A stretch of DNA of 64,000 nucleotides, from contig UBNV01000014.1 in the NCBI GenBank assembly GCA_900466945.1, forward strand, positions 1-64,000, written 5' to 3'. The translations under genes were made by a program, and so were the position numbers. Positions 28,664-38,352 of the stretch are shown in pieces. The DNA comes from Hyphomicrobiales bacterium. GTDB taxonomy: Bacteria; Pseudomonadota; Alphaproteobacteria; Rhizobiales; Rhizobiaceae. How positions within the stretch are numbered: the first letter of the stretch is position 1; each line of letters starts with the position of its first letter. The notes under the pieces are model-generated. The model was not told the origin of the DNA and searched no databases. It saw only the letters and a list, made by a program, of their open reading frames with translations.

Positions 28664-30463
28664 TTACTTCCTCGACGCGATATAGGCGCGCCAGCCGCCG
28701 AGACCCGTGACCTCCTGCGCGCCCTTGATGGCATAGGGTTCGCAGAGGAAGCCGGAGACTTGAGCGCCGTCGTCGAGCGTGACCTTGCCGATGCCGAGCG
28801 GTGCGGGGATGTTCTGGACGAAGCGGCCGAAGGCAGCGGGCGTGACTTTCCAGACTTCCACCTCAAGCCCTTGGCCTTCAAAGCCCGGCTCGCGGATCAG
28901 GCCAGGCTTCGGCGGCGTGGTATTCGGCAGGACGAAGAGGCGATAGTCGCCGGCCGTGCGGCAGGTCTTCACCAGCTTGCCGCCGGGGCCGGTCAGTTCG
29001 TGGTTCAGCGGCATGCCGCTCAGATGCGCGCCGACCACCATGATCGTGACAAGGCCATCGTCCGGTTCGGCGACCTTCGAGGCTTCCGGCAGGGCTGCAG
29101 TCTTGTCCTTGCCCATGCCGGACTGGGCCGCGCGGTGCATGGCATCGGCAAAGGGCGCCAGCGCATCGTCGGAGAAGGAGGGGCCGAAAAAGGTGACGCC
29201 GCTGGGCAGACCATCCGAACCAAAACCGCCGGGTACGGCGATCGCCGCATAGCCGAAGAGATTGGCGAAGTTGGTATAGCGGCCAAAATGGCTGTTCTTG
29301 ACGATCGGGTCTGCCAGCATCGCCTCGACCGTATAGGTGGTCGGCGAGGTCGGCAGCATTAGGACGTCGAGCTTCTCCCATTCGACAAGTGCCTTCTGGC
29401 GGAGATGGCCGAGCTTGTACTGGCCCTCGAAAGCCGCGACCGCGTCGTAGGCGTTCGCGCCTTCGATGATGGTCCGCACCGTCGGGTCAAAATCATCGGC
29501 ATTGGTGCCGATGAAGGCCTTCACTGCCGCCAGACGTTCGGCCACCCACGGGCCGTTATAGAGCAGTTCGGCCGCCTGGCGGAACGGCGCGTAATCGAAG
29601 GGAACGATGGTTGCGCCGAGCGACTTCGCCCGCTCGATCGCCTGATCGTAGAGCGCCTCCACCGCCGTGTTCCCGAAGAATTCGCGCTCGGGTCCTTCGA
29701 GCACACCGATGCGCAGGCCTGAACCCGGCAGGGCCACTGGCGACGCCTTGCGGGAATAAGGGTCACCGGCGTCATGGCCATCCATTACCTTGCGGATCGC
29801 GACACCATCGCCGACGGTTGCAGCAAAGACCGTGACGACATCGACACTGCGGCAGGCCGGCACGACGCCGACATTCGGCACCAGGCCGGGCGTCGGCTTG
29901 ATGCCGACGAGATTGTTGAAGGCGGCAGGCACGCGGCCCGAACCGGCGGTATCGGTCCCGAGCGCAAAGCTTGCGAGACCCGCCGCGACCGTGACCGCCG
30001 AGCCCGACGAGGAGCCACCGGAGACATAGGCCTTGTTAAAGACAGAGCGCGGCGCGCCGTAAGGAGACCGCGTGCCGTTGAGGCCTGTCGCGAACTGGTC
30101 GAGATTCGTCTTGCCGATGACGATGGCACCCGCCGCCTTCAGTCTCGCAACGACCGCTGCGTCCTTCTCCGGCTGGTAAGCGAAGGCCGGGCAGGCTGCG
30201 GTCGTCGGCAGGCCGAAGACGTCAATGTTGTCCTTGACGGCAAAGGGCACGCCCCAGAGCGGCAGACTGTTCGGCTCCGGCGCGCGCTCCATCAGGGCCC
30301 TTGCGGCGGCCCGCAAGTCATCGTCCGGCGTCTCTGTGATGAAGACCGCCGGATCGTCGGAAGCCTTGCGGCGGGCGATCACCTCCTCCACCAGATCAAG
30401 GGGCGTGAGGCCGGCGGCATAGGCAGCCCTGAGCGAAGCGAGATCGAGAATAGTCGGCAGCAT
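28664..30463 (-). CDS. atzF: Allophanate hydrolase
   Basis: 599-residue amidase-signature enzyme that splits allophanate into two ammonia and two CO2, the last step of urea- or guanidine-carboxylase pathways. The catalytic triad is visible: Lys77 (GVPFAVKDN), a cis-Ser in GGSSSGS (151-155) and nucleophile Ser175 (DTAGSGR). After about residue 450 comes the small C-terminal AtzF domain, with PLNHELTGPGG near its start. Its ATG overlaps the carboxylase stop codon (TAATG). Last gene of the operon headed by the riboswitch. Length equals that of other full-length AtzF enzymes. Confidence 0.92.
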   Translation of the reverse strand: MLPTILDLASLRAAYAAGLTPLDLVEEVIARRKASDDPAVFITETPDDDLRAAARALMERAPEPNSLPLWGVPFAVKDNIDVFGLPTTAACPAFAYQPEKDAAVVARLKAAGAIVIGKTNLDQFATGLNGTRSPYGAPRSVFNKAYVSGGSSSGSAVTVAAGLASFALGTDTAGSGRVPAAFNNLVGIKPTPGLVPNVGVVPACRSVDVVTVFAATVGDGVAIRKVMDGHDAGDPYSRKASPVALPGSGLRIGVLEGPEREFFGNTAVEALYDQAIERAKSLGATIVPFDYAPFRQAAELLYNGPWVAERLAAVKAFIGTNADDFDPTVRTIIEGANAYDAVAAFEGQYKLGHLRQKALVEWEKLDVLMLPTSPTTYTVEAMLADPIVKNSHFGRYTNFANLFGYAAIAVPGGFGSDGLPSGVTFFGPSFSDDALAPFADAMHRAAQSGMGKDKTAALPEASKVAEPDDGLVTIMVVGAHLSGMPLNHELTGPGGKLVKTCRTAGDYRLFVLPNTTPPKPGLIREPGFEGQGLEVEVWKVTPAAFGRFVQNIPAPLGIGKVTLDDGAQVSGFLCEPYAIKGAQEVTGLGGWRAYIASRK

Positions 30464-33400
30464 TACAGATCCTCCAATACGACCAGGACATCGCCGGCCT
30501 TGACGTTACGACCCGGCCCGGCACGCAGGTCCCGGACTGTGCCGGGGGCATGGGCGGTGACGGTGATTTCCATTTTCATCGACTCGATGATGGCAAGCGT
30601 ATCGCCAGCCTGCACGGACTGGCCTTCCTCGACCAGCAATTTCCAGACATTGCCGGGCACGGCGCTTTCCACCCCGAAGCAGCCTTCGGGGATATCGCCG
30701 CCGAGGCTGACGCCCGCGACATCATCGACCTGGAACGAGTCGAGCCCCTCGTCCTTCCAGCGCTTCCGCTCGGCCTCGAAGGCCGCCTGCTGCCCCTGCT
30801 TGAAGGCGCCGATGCTCTTTGCATTGCGGGCCATCTCCGCCTCGTAGTCGGCATAGGAGAAAGTGCCCTCCTCGATCCGGATCGGATAGCCGCCATGCGG
30901 GAAGGCGGCGCGGGCTTCCGTTAGCTCTTCATGGCTCACCGGGAAGAAGCGGATCTGGTCGAAGAAGTCGAGCAGCCAGGGCTTGTCCTTGGCGAAGACA
31001 TCCGTCTGCCGCCAGGTGTTCCAGACCTGAATCGTGCGGCCGAAAAGCTGATAGCCGCCCGGCCCTTCCATGCCATAGATGCACATGTAGGCACCGCCAA
31101 TGCCGACGGCGTTCTCAGGCGTCCAGGTGCGGGCCGGATTGTACTTCGTCGTCACCAGCCGGTGGCGCGGATCGATGGGGGTTGCCACCGGTGCGCCGAG
31201 ATAGACATCGCCGAGACCCATCACGAGATAGGAGGCGCTGAAGATCGTGTCCTTCACCGCCTGCTCGTCGGGGAGCCCGTTGATACGGCGGATGAACTCG
31301 ATGTTGGAGGGGCACCAGGGCGCGTTGGGGCGGACGAGTTCCTGATACTTGCGCATGGCCAGTTCCGCATCCGGATCATTCCAGGAGAGCGGCAGCCAGA
31401 CGGTCCGGCTCGGCACCCTGACGGCGGAGACCGGAGGCAGACTTTTCTCGATCTCAGCGAGGGCGCCCAAGAGTTTGGAGCGAGACAGCGTGGTGCTGTC
31501 ATAATGGATCTGCAGCGAGCGGATGCCAGGCGTCAGATCGATCAGGCCCTGAAGTCTTGCCTCCTTGACCGCCTGCATCAGCAGATGGACGCGCATGCGA
31601 ATGCCGATATCAAGCTGCATTGGGCCGTATTCGACCAGCAGATTGTCATCGCCCTGTCGGCGGTAGACGATGGGAACGCTGCCCGCCTCTGTCGCTCCGA
31701 TGACTGCCGACCCGGCTGCTTCTGATATGCGCTTCACTGTCGGTCCCGCCAGCGGATCGCTTGCTCGGGCCACGGCATGAAACCGGATCTTATCCCCCGG
31801 CTTGAACTGGCCCATCTTCCATTGCTCGTCGCGGGCAATCACAGCTGGGCAGACAAAGCCGCCCAGGCTTGGGCCATCAGGACCGAGGATAATCGGCATG
31901 TCGCCGGTGAAATCGATGGCGCCGATCGCATAGGCATTGTCATGCAGGTTGGAGGGGTGGAGCCCCGCCTCGCCGCCATCGGTGCGGGCCCATTTGGGGG
32001 CCGGGCCGATCAGGCGGACACCTGTGCGCGCCGAGTTGAAATGCACCTCGTAAGGTGTCGAGAACAGTGTCTCGATGTCTTCCTCCAGGAAGAAGTCGGG
32101 CGCGCCGTGCGGACCATAGAGCACGCCGACGAACCATTCGCGGGTCAGTTCCGCCGGCTCGGTTGCCGGCAGGACATCGGCCTGGTACCGGCGGGCCAGG
32201 CGCAAGACATGGCCTGCACGAAGCGTACCGGTGGCGTTGCCGCCGAATTGGCCGAGGCCGAAGGTGGCGCGGGAGCCCATGACCAGAGGCGCATCGAAGC
32301 CGCCGGAGACCGCCAGATAGGCGCGCTGGCCGGCACCGGTGATGCTGCCGATGGCCAACGTCTGGCCGGGTTTGACCTGGACCGCCTCATTATGGGGCAG
32401 CTCGACGCCGTCGAGCTTCATCGGCATGACCGCGCCGGCGAGCGCGATCACCGTATCGGAGAAGAATTTCAGCACCGGCCCGGAGACGGTGAGCTCCAGG
32501 GCCGCCGTATGATCGTGGTTGCCAACCAGCCTGTTGGCATGGCGGAAGGAACGCTCGTCCATCGGGCCCGAGGGCGGCACGCCGACATGCCAGAGGCCGA
32601 GGCGGCCCGGGAGTTCCTGGAGGCTCGACTGCGCACCGGGGGCGATCACCTCGACAACATCGGGCACGAATTCGAAATCCTTCAAGGCCGTGGTTGCGAC
32701 ATCGCCGCTGCGGAACAGGTCGGAGGCGACGATGGCCTTCAGATATTCGAGGTTGGTCTCGATGCCGGCAAGGGAGGTTTTTTCCAGCGCGGAGGAGAGC
32801 GCCGCAATGGCCGTATCCCGATCCGCACCCGAGACGATGACCTTGGCCAGCATGGGGTCGTAGAAAGGCGTGACTTCAGTTCCCGTCTCCACCCAGCCGT
32901 CAACGCGGATGCCATTCGGGAAGACCACTTCGGTCAGCAGGCCGGCACTCGGGCGGAAACCGGCATGGGGCATTTCGGCATAGACGCGCGCTTCGATCGC
33001 CGCGCCCCTTGGCACCAGGTTTTCCTTGCCCGTCAGCACATCTTCGCCGGCAGCCTGGCGGATCATCCATTCGACCAGATCCACACCGAAGACAGCTTCC
33101 GTGACCGGATGCTCGACCTGCAGACGCGTGTTCACCTCAAGGAAGTAGAATTCCTCGCGGGCGGGATCATAGATGAATTCGACCGTGCCGGCGGAGGCGT
33201 AAGCCACTTGGCTACCGAGCGACACGGCGGCGGCGTGCAGGCGCTGGCGCACGGCATCGGACAGACCGGGGGCCGGCGTTTCCTCGATCACCTTCTGGTT
33301 CCGGCGCTGGAGCGAGCAGTCGCGTTCACCGAGCGCAATCACCCTGCCCTTGCCATCGCCGAAGATCTGCACCTCGACATGGCGGGCCTTGGAGACGAAG

Positions 33401-33999
33401 CGTTCGAGATAGACGCGGGCGTCGCCGAAGCTGGATTTTGCCGTGCGCTTGACAGTGTCGAAGGCTGCGGCAAGCGCCTCCGCATTGTCGCAGAGCTGCA
33501 TGCCGATCCCACCGCCGCCGGCTGTCGATTTCAGCATCACCGGATAGCCAATCTGCTCCGCTGCAAAGAGCGCCTCTTCCCGGCTGTCGAGCAGGCCGGA
33601 GCCTGGCAAGAGCGGCACGCCGCTCGCCTTGGCCAGTTCACGCGCCGTGTGCTTGAGGCCGAAGGCGGAGATGTTGTCCGGCGTCGGGCCGATGAAGGTG
33701 ATGCCTTCCGCCTTCAGCCGTTCAGCAAAGCCGATGTTCTCCGAAAGGAAGCCGTAGCCGGGATGCACGGCTTGCGCACCGGTCTGACGGCAGGCGGCGA
33801 TCACGGCCTCGACATTGAGATAGCTTTCGCTGGCGGGTGCGGGGCCGAGGCGCACCGCCTGGTCGGCCATCAGAACGGGTTTCGAAAAGCGGTCGGCGTC
33901 GGAATAGACCGCAACGCTTGCGATCCCCATCTTCTGAAGCGTCTTGATGACGCGCACGGCGATCTCGCCGCGATTGGCAATCAGAACCTTCTTGAACAT
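30463..33999 (-). CDS. Biotin-dependent urea carboxylase family enzyme, probably guanidine carboxylase
   Basis: 1178-residue multidomain carboxylase. The biotin carboxylase part (1-450) begins MFKKVLIANRGEIAVR and contains the ATP-grasp loop KSTAGGGGIGMQL. The middle (about 480-1030) is the KipA/KipI-like carboxyltransferase region (for example HVGVPPSGPMDERSFR). The C-terminal biotinyl domain carries Lys1142 in ESMKMEI. Enzymes of this family carboxylate urea to allophanate, or guanidine to carboxyguanidine. The upstream guanidine-I riboswitch and the paired DUF1989 genes favour guanidine. The ATG at 33999 is the family start and overlaps the previous stop by one base; the longer frame to 34080 is rejected. 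Confidence 0.9.
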   Translation of the reverse strand: MFKKVLIANRGEIAVRVIKTLQKMGIASVAVYSDADRFSKPVLMADQAVRLGPAPASESYLNVEAVIAACRQTGAQAVHPGYGFLSENIGFAERLKAEGITFIGPTPDNISAFGLKHTARELAKASGVPLLPGSGLLDSREEALFAAEQIGYPVMLKSTAGGGGIGMQLCDNAEALAAAFDTVKRTAKSSFGDARVYLERFVSKARHVEVQIFGDGKGRVIALGERDCSLQRRNQKVIEETPAPGLSDAVRQRLHAAAVSLGSQVAYASAGTVEFIYDPAREEFYFLEVNTRLQVEHPVTEAVFGVDLVEWMIRQAAGEDVLTGKENLVPRGAAIEARVYAEMPHAGFRPSAGLLTEVVFPNGIRVDGWVETGTEVTPFYDPMLAKVIVSGADRDTAIAALSSALEKTSLAGIETNLEYLKAIVASDLFRSGDVATTALKDFEFVPDVVEVIAPGAQSSLQELPGRLGLWHVGVPPSGPMDERSFRHANRLVGNHDHTAALELTVSGPVLKFFSDTVIALAGAVMPMKLDGVELPHNEAVQVKPGQTLAIGSITGAGQRAYLAVSGGFDAPLVMGSRATFGLGQFGGNATGTLRAGHVLRLARRYQADVLPATEPAELTREWFVGVLYGPHGAPDFFLEEDIETLFSTPYEVHFNSARTGVRLIGPAPKWARTDGGEAGLHPSNLHDNAYAIGAIDFTGDMPIILGPDGPSLGGFVCPAVIARDEQWKMGQFKPGDKIRFHAVARASDPLAGPTVKRISEAAGSAVIGATEAGSVPIVYRRQGDDNLLVEYGPMQLDIGIRMRVHLLMQAVKEARLQGLIDLTPGIRSLQIHYDSTTLSRSKLLGALAEIEKSLPPVSAVRVPSRTVWLPLSWNDPDAELAMRKYQELVRPNAPWCPSNIEFIRRINGLPDEQAVKDTIFSASYLVMGLGDVYLGAPVATPIDPRHRLVTTKYNPARTWTPENAVGIGGAYMCIYGMEGPGGYQLFGRTIQVWNTWRQTDVFAKDKPWLLDFFDQIRFFPVSHEELTEARAAFPHGGYPIRIEEGTFSYADYEAEMARNAKSIGAFKQGQQAAFEAERKRWKDEGLDSFQVDDVAGVSLGGDIPEGCFGVESAVPGNVWKLLVEEGQSVQAGDTLAIIESMKMEITVTAHAPGTVRDLRAGPGRNVKAGDVLVVLEDL

Positions 34000-34652
34000 C
34001 AGGCGGCCTCGTCGTCCCAGACAAGCACCCGGATCGGGGTTGGATCGAAGCCGTTGCAGGGGTTGTTGATCTGCGGGCAATTGGAGATGACGAGCAGCAC
34101 GTCCATCTCCGCCTTCAGCTCGACATAGTCGCCGGGGGCGGAAATGCCGTCGACGATGGTCATTTCGCCTGATGGTTCGATCGGCACGTTCATGAAGAAG
34201 TTGATGTTCGGCACGACGTCGCGCTTGCTCATGCCATGTTTGGAAACCTCGATGACGAAGTTGTCCCGGCAGGCATGCAGGTACTTCGTATAGTGGCCAA
34301 AGCGGACCGTGTTGCTCTCGCAGGAGCAGGCGCCGGCAGAGGTATCGTGCCGGCCGCAGCTGTCAGCGGTGACCGTCAGCATCACCCGACCTTCGTTGGA
34401 GATCACCTTGGTGCCGGTGGAGATGTAGGCAGCCCCCTGCTCGCGCATGGTGTCCTGGCTGGAATAGCGCTCGGAGAAGTCATGGGCGTTGTAGAAGAGC
34501 GTATCGACGGCCTGCTGGCCATAGGTGTCCTCTATGCGCACCACCTGACCCTTCTTGATGAAGGTCGAGAAGGGTGCTTCGGCAGCGATGTAGTGATCCT
34601 GCGCGGTGTTGGAGAGCGTGCGGGCGGGAGAAGTCTGGATGAAATGGGTCAT
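33999..34652 (-). CDS. cgdB: DUF1989 urea-amidolyase-associated protein 2 (carboxyguanidine deiminase subunit)
   Basis: 217-residue DUF1989 protein. The family was long called urea-amidolyase-associated; members in guanidine operons form the heteromeric carboxyguanidine deiminase that releases ammonia and leaves allophanate. This subunit keeps a cysteine-rich motif with Cys99, His102, Cys109 and Cys111 (DSCGRHDTSAGACSC), which probably holds metal or catalysis. The ATG at 34652 follows GAGAGGAGAGG; six extra upstream codons in frame are less likely. Which subunit is A or B is assigned by gene order only. Confidence 0.82.
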   Translation of the reverse strand: MTHFIQTSPARTLSNTAQDHYIAAEAPFSTFIKKGQVVRIEDTYGQQAVDTLFYNAHDFSERYSSQDTMREQGAAYISTGTKVISNEGRVMLTVTADSCGRHDTSAGACSCESNTVRFGHYTKYLHACRDNFVIEVSKHGMSKRDVVPNINFFMNVPIEPSGEMTIVDGISAPGDYVELKAEMDVLLVISNCPQINNPCNGFDPTPIRVLVWDDEAA

Positions 34653-34666
34653 GATCGCCTCTCCTC

Positions 34667-35494
34667 TCACAGGGCCGCAAAGGCGTTGTTTTCAAAGCCA
34701 CGGATGGCTTCTGCAGTCGCGGTCCGGCACAGATCATCCGCCGTCGGTTCAATGGCCGCGATCCGGGTGATGGTCACAGGATTGGGGGCATAGACCGGGT
34801 TCGGATCGAGCGGATGCGGGCAATTGGAGAAGCCGACGATCATGTCCATCTCGGCACGCAGATCGACATAGTCGCCCTCGGAAACGAGATCCGGTTTCCA
34901 TTCGAATTTGCCATGCGCATCGACACGGACGGGTGCGAAAAGGGCGAGAGCCGCCGGAATGTCGCGCTTGTCGAGGCCTGATTTGGTGGCGATCAGCACG
35001 AAGTTGTCGCGGGTGTTGCGCAGATCAGGACCGTTCTGGCCTGCATACTTCTTCGCGTTGGAGGAGGCTGTCGATCCGCCCATCAGCACGTCGTGGCCGC
35101 CGGAGCTGTCCTCGGTGATCGAGAACATGACCTTGCCCATGTCGGAGAAGATGACACGGCCCTTTCCAAGGCCGGTGGTCCACTGCACCTTGACGGTATC
35201 AGGCAGGTTCATGCGCTCGGTCGGGTCTTGAGCATTCCAAGCGACGACCGATACGGTCGAAAAACCGTCGTCGAGCGCGATGCGCAGCGTCTCGTTGGCC
35301 TTGACGCGGGTCCACCAGTACCAGCCGCCGGGCAGCTTTTCCTGGTGCACGATGGTGTCAGCAGCGATTGCGGGCGCGGGCTTCTCGCTCTTGCCCGGCA
35401 GCGCCTTCGGTGCGAATTCCAGCCCCTTCTTCTGATGCTCCTCGTAGCGCGCCCGGTTGGCGGCGATCTCTTCGGGGGAACGTCGGATATGCAT
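34667..35494 (-). CDS. cgdA: DUF1989 urea-amidolyase-associated protein 1 (carboxyguanidine deiminase subunit)
   Basis: 275-residue DUF1989 paralogue of the next gene, with an extra N-terminal arm of about 45 residues. At the motif matching the Cys-rich site of its partner it reads DSSGGHDVLMGGSTA: His134 is kept but all three cysteines are replaced (Ser131, Ser141, Ala143). It is therefore probably the structural or substrate-shaping half of the complex. The second ATG (35494) is preferred because GGAG lies six bases before it. Gap to the partner is 14 bp. Confidence 0.82.
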   Translation of the reverse strand: MHIRRSPEEIAANRARYEEHQKKGLEFAPKALPGKSEKPAPAIAADTIVHQEKLPGGWYWWTRVKANETLRIALDDGFSTVSVVAWNAQDPTERMNLPDTVKVQWTTGLGKGRVIFSDMGKVMFSITEDSSGGHDVLMGGSTASSNAKKYAGQNGPDLRNTRDNFVLIATKSGLDKRDIPAALALFAPVRVDAHGKFEWKPDLVSEGDYVDLRAEMDMIVGFSNCPHPLDPNPVYAPNPVTITRIAAIEPTADDLCRTATAEAIRGFENNAFAAL

Positions 35495-35532
35495 TGTCAT
35501 CTCCAGTGGTTTCGTTGGCCGGGTCGTCCCGG

Positions 35533-36321
35533 CTATTGACCCTTTGAAGAGACCGGGCCGTCCCGGTCGGGGCGAATGAGGGAGGCCTCGCCCGCCTTGC
35601 GGGGCGGCCAGATGGCGATGTCGCGGGTGATCGTCGCGCCGTAGCGAAGCTTTTCCTCCGGGCGGTCGCGGGGACGTTCGAAGGCGACGACACGGGTCGC
35701 AAGCGTGAATGCCTCGCGCATGTCATGGGTGACCATGACCACGGTCATCGGCGCCTCGTGCCAGAGCGTCTTCATCAGCGTGTGGATCTCGGCGCGGATA
35801 CCGGGATCGAGCGCGCCGAAGGGTTCGTCGAGCAGCAGCACCTTGGGCCGCATGATCAGCGCCTGGGCGAGTGCCAGTCGCTGCTGCATGCCACCGGAGA
35901 GCTGGGCCGGGTACTTGTCTTCGGAACCTGACAGCCCGACCGCGGCGATCATGGCGCGGGCCTCGTCCTCAACCGCGCGCTTCGCCGCGCCAAACAGGCG
36001 GGCGGCGAAGCGGGAGGCTTTCAACTCCTTGCCGAGCATGACATTGCCGAGCACGGTCAGGTGCGGGAAGACCGAGTAGCGCTGGAAGACGACGCCGCGG
36101 TCCGGCCCCGGCTCCTTCGGCAAGGCCAGACCATCGAGCAGGATCTCACCCTTGGTCTGGCGCTCCTGGCCGAGCAGCAGGCGCAGGAAGGTGGACTTGC
36201 CGCAACCGGACGGGCCGACCAGCGCGACGAAGGCTCTGGATTCGATCTCGATCGAGACATTCTCCAGCACGATCTGGTCGCCATATTCCTTCCAGAGGTT
36301 CTGAACCGAGAGCGCGCTCAT
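35533..36321 (-). CDS. NitT/TauT-type ABC transporter ATP-binding protein (guanidine operon)
   Basis: 262-residue ATPase of the nitrate/sulfonate/taurine importer family. Walker A is GPSGCGKST (about 36-44), the signature LSGGMQQRLALAQ, Walker B LLLDEPFGALD and the H loop MVTHDMREAF. It overlaps the permease gene by 4 bp. Transporters of this class are regularly found under ykkC riboswitches with DUF1989 and carboxylase genes, so guanidine or a close derivative is the likely cargo. Confidence 0.9.
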   Translation of the reverse strand: MSALSVQNLWKEYGDQIVLENVSIEIESRAFVALVGPSGCGKSTFLRLLLGQERQTKGEILLDGLALPKEPGPDRGVVFQRYSVFPHLTVLGNVMLGKELKASRFAARLFGAAKRAVEDEARAMIAAVGLSGSEDKYPAQLSGGMQQRLALAQALIMRPKVLLLDEPFGALDPGIRAEIHTLMKTLWHEAPMTVVMVTHDMREAFTLATRVVAFERPRDRPEEKLRYGATITRDIAIWPPRKAGEASLIRPDRDGPVSSKGQ

Positions 36322-37136
36322 TTCCCCTTCTCCAGTTCGGACCAGGGGAAGACGGCAATGCGCAGGCGATCGAGCAGGATGTCTGTGAGGATCGCGAGCA
36401 GCGTGATCCAGAGGACGTAAGGGAAGATGACGTCCATCGAGAGGTAGCGACGGACAAGGAAGATCCGGTAGCCAAGGCCGCTGTCGGAGGAGATCGCTTC
36501 GGCGGCAATGAGGAAGAGCCAGGCGGGGCCGAGCTGCAGGCGGAGTGTCGTGATCAGGCGTGGCAGGATCTGCGGCAGCACCACACGGAGCGCAATCTGC
36601 CAGGACGAGGCGGAAAGCGTTTCGGCCTTCACGATCATCTCGCGGGGCAGCGAGATCGCGGTGAGCGCCAGATCGCGGACCATGATCGGCGCCACGCCGA
36701 TGACGATGAGCGCGATCTTGGACGCTTCGCCAAGACCCATGACGATGAAGAGGATCGGAAGCAGTGCCAGCGGCGGGACCATGGAGATGGCACCGACGAA
36801 GGGGGAGAGAGATGCTCGCGCAAAGGGCAGGATCCCGATGACGAGGCCGAGCAGAAGCGCAATCGCGGTGGCTATGCCGAGCCCGATGAAAAGCCGCCAG
36901 AGGCTTGCCCAGGTATCAGCCCACAGGAGATATTCGCCGGTTCTGACGTCAGCCGTGAAGGCCATCCGATTGATTGCCTCCCAGAGGGTGGCGAAACCGG
37001 GCAGCAGCTTGTCGTTCGGATTTTCGGCGAGCCGTTCGGCCGAGCCGATCATGTAGGCACCCAGCACCAACACGAAGGGCAAGAGCACGAGCGTTAGGCG
37101 CGCGCCATTTCCGGGATGAGCATTGATCCAGCGCAT
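36318..37136 (-). CDS. NitT/TauT-type ABC transporter permease (guanidine operon)
   Basis: 272-residue BPD_transp_1 permease with about six membrane helices. The EAA-type coupling loop lies around ASSWQIALRVVLPQILPRL (about 185-203). Helices at the N-terminus (LTLVLLPFVLVLGAYMIG) and near the centre are clear. It is downstream of the binding-protein gene across a 71-bp gap holding a hairpin, and it overlaps the ATPase gene by 4 bp. Confidence 0.88.
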   Translation of the reverse strand: MRWINAHPGNGARLTLVLLPFVLVLGAYMIGSAERLAENPNDKLLPGFATLWEAINRMAFTADVRTGEYLLWADTWASLWRLFIGLGIATAIALLLGLVIGILPFARASLSPFVGAISMVPPLALLPILFIVMGLGEASKIALIVIGVAPIMVRDLALTAISLPREMIVKAETLSASSWQIALRVVLPQILPRLITTLRLQLGPAWLFLIAAEAISSDSGLGYRIFLVRRYLSMDVIFPYVLWITLLAILTDILLDRLRIAVFPWSELEKGK

Positions 37137-37166
37137 CGACCACTCCAGGATTTCAAGGAGGCGGTA

Positions 37167-37197
37167 GCCGCTCGACCGACATTGTCAGCCGAGCGGC
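37167..37197 (-). terminator. Hairpin between binding-protein and permease genes
   Basis: GCCGCTCG and CGAGCGGC pair perfectly around a 15-nt loop, 10 bp past the binding-protein stop. There is no T-run, so an mRNA-protecting stem or weak attenuator is more likely than a true terminator. Confidence 0.5.
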
Positions 37198-37207
37198 ATA
37201 TTCAGCC

Positions 37208-38281
37208 TCAGAGCGCGCCCTTGGCGGCCGCGTCCATGTAGGTGGTGGTGAAGCGGAACTTGACGTTCTCCTTGTCGCCGAGAACCGTGCCGTCTGCCAA
37301 TTCGATGCCGATGACATCGGCAGACGGCGCGCCGCTGCCGAGAAGGCCCTTGTCGAACAGGAAGGTGCGGACGAGATCCATGGTCTTGGACAGATCCGGC
37401 GAGGCGGTGAAAGCTACCGCATCAGCCGGCTTGTCGAAGAGCTTGGTGGCGGCCATCTGGGCTTCGAAGCCGGCGAGATCAGTCCCCGACGCGGATCCCA
37501 TCGCGGTCCGGGCGGCCTTGCCCTCTTCGGTGTCGGCGGTCATCACGGCCATGGTGTCGTACCAGATGCCGGCCAGCGCCTTGCCGAAATCCGGGTTGTC
37601 CTTCAGCACATCGGTATTGGCGACCATCAGGTCGATAATCTCGCCCGGGATCTGCGAGCTGTCGAAGACCTTCTTCGCGGATGCGTCTTCCAGGATACTG
37701 GCGACCAAAGGGTTCCAAGTGACGACTGCGGTTACGTCCGCTGTCTGGTACGCGGCGACCATGTCGGCATCCGAGGTGTTGACCACCTCCACATCCCGCT
37801 CGGAGGAGCCGATGCTTTCGAGCGCGCGGGCGAGCAGATAATGCGAGACCGAGAATTCGACGAGATTGACGTTCTGGTCCTTCACGTCCTCGAGCTTGTC
37901 CTTGCCCTTCAGGATCAAGGCATCATTGCCGTTCGAGAAGTCGCCGACGATGACGGCGGTCGTGTCGACGCCACCGGCGGCGGGAATCGAAAGGCCATCC
38001 ATGTTGGTGAGCGTCACCGCATCAAATGCACCGGCCGTATACTGGTTCATCGATTCCACGTAGTCGTTGAACTGCGTGACCTCGATATTGATGCCGTATT
38101 TGTCGGCCCACTTCTTAACGATGCCGGTGTCATTGGCATAGCCCCAGGGCATCCAGCCGACATAGATCGACCAGGCGACCTTGAAGTCCTTCTTCGGCGC
38201 GGCTTCGGCCGGTGTCATCTGGCTGAAGGCAAGAGCGCCGGCAAGCGCCGTGATCGACAGGAGTGTCTTGACAGTCTGCAT
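37208..38281 (-). CDS. ABC transporter substrate-binding protein (guanidine operon)
   Basis: 357-residue periplasmic binding protein of the NMT1/nitrate-taurine class. The signal peptide is cut near residue 27 (TPAEA-AP). The mature start (FKVAWSIYVGWMPWGYAND) and AYQTADVTAVVTWNPLVASIL are characteristic. First gene of the seven-gene operon. The ATG at 38281 is chosen because AAAAGGGGA precedes it and a signal peptide follows; the longer frame to 38434 runs through the riboswitch and is an artefact. Ligand inferred from the riboswitch and enzymes. Confidence 0.88.
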   Translation of the reverse strand: MQTVKTLLSITALAGALAFSQMTPAEAAPKKDFKVAWSIYVGWMPWGYANDTGIVKKWADKYGINIEVTQFNDYVESMNQYTAGAFDAVTLTNMDGLSIPAAGGVDTTAVIVGDFSNGNDALILKGKDKLEDVKDQNVNLVEFSVSHYLLARALESIGSSERDVEVVNTSDADMVAAYQTADVTAVVTWNPLVASILEDASAKKVFDSSQIPGEIIDLMVANTDVLKDNPDFGKALAGIWYDTMAVMTADTEEGKAARTAMGSASGTDLAGFEAQMAATKLFDKPADAVAFTASPDLSKTMDLVRTFLFDKGLLGSGAPSADVIGIELADGTVLGDKENVKFRFTTTYMDAAAKGAL

Positions 38282-38352
38282 GTAGAAATTCCCCTTTTGC
38301 GTCTTCGAAAAGGGATCGGCATGGACCATCGCGCCGCCAATCCCTTGGCTTA

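Noticed and set aside
31777-34128. 783-codon plus-strand frame opposite the carboxylase gene
   Set aside because: Antisense to a carboxylase with intact biotin, ATP-grasp and carboxyltransferase motifs. No domain content of its own.
28664-38281. Reading the operon as a plain urea amidolyase/urea transport system
   Set aside because: Urea carboxylase remains possible for the enzyme alone, but the leader matches the guanidine-I riboswitch and two DUF1989 genes are present, which favours guanidine.
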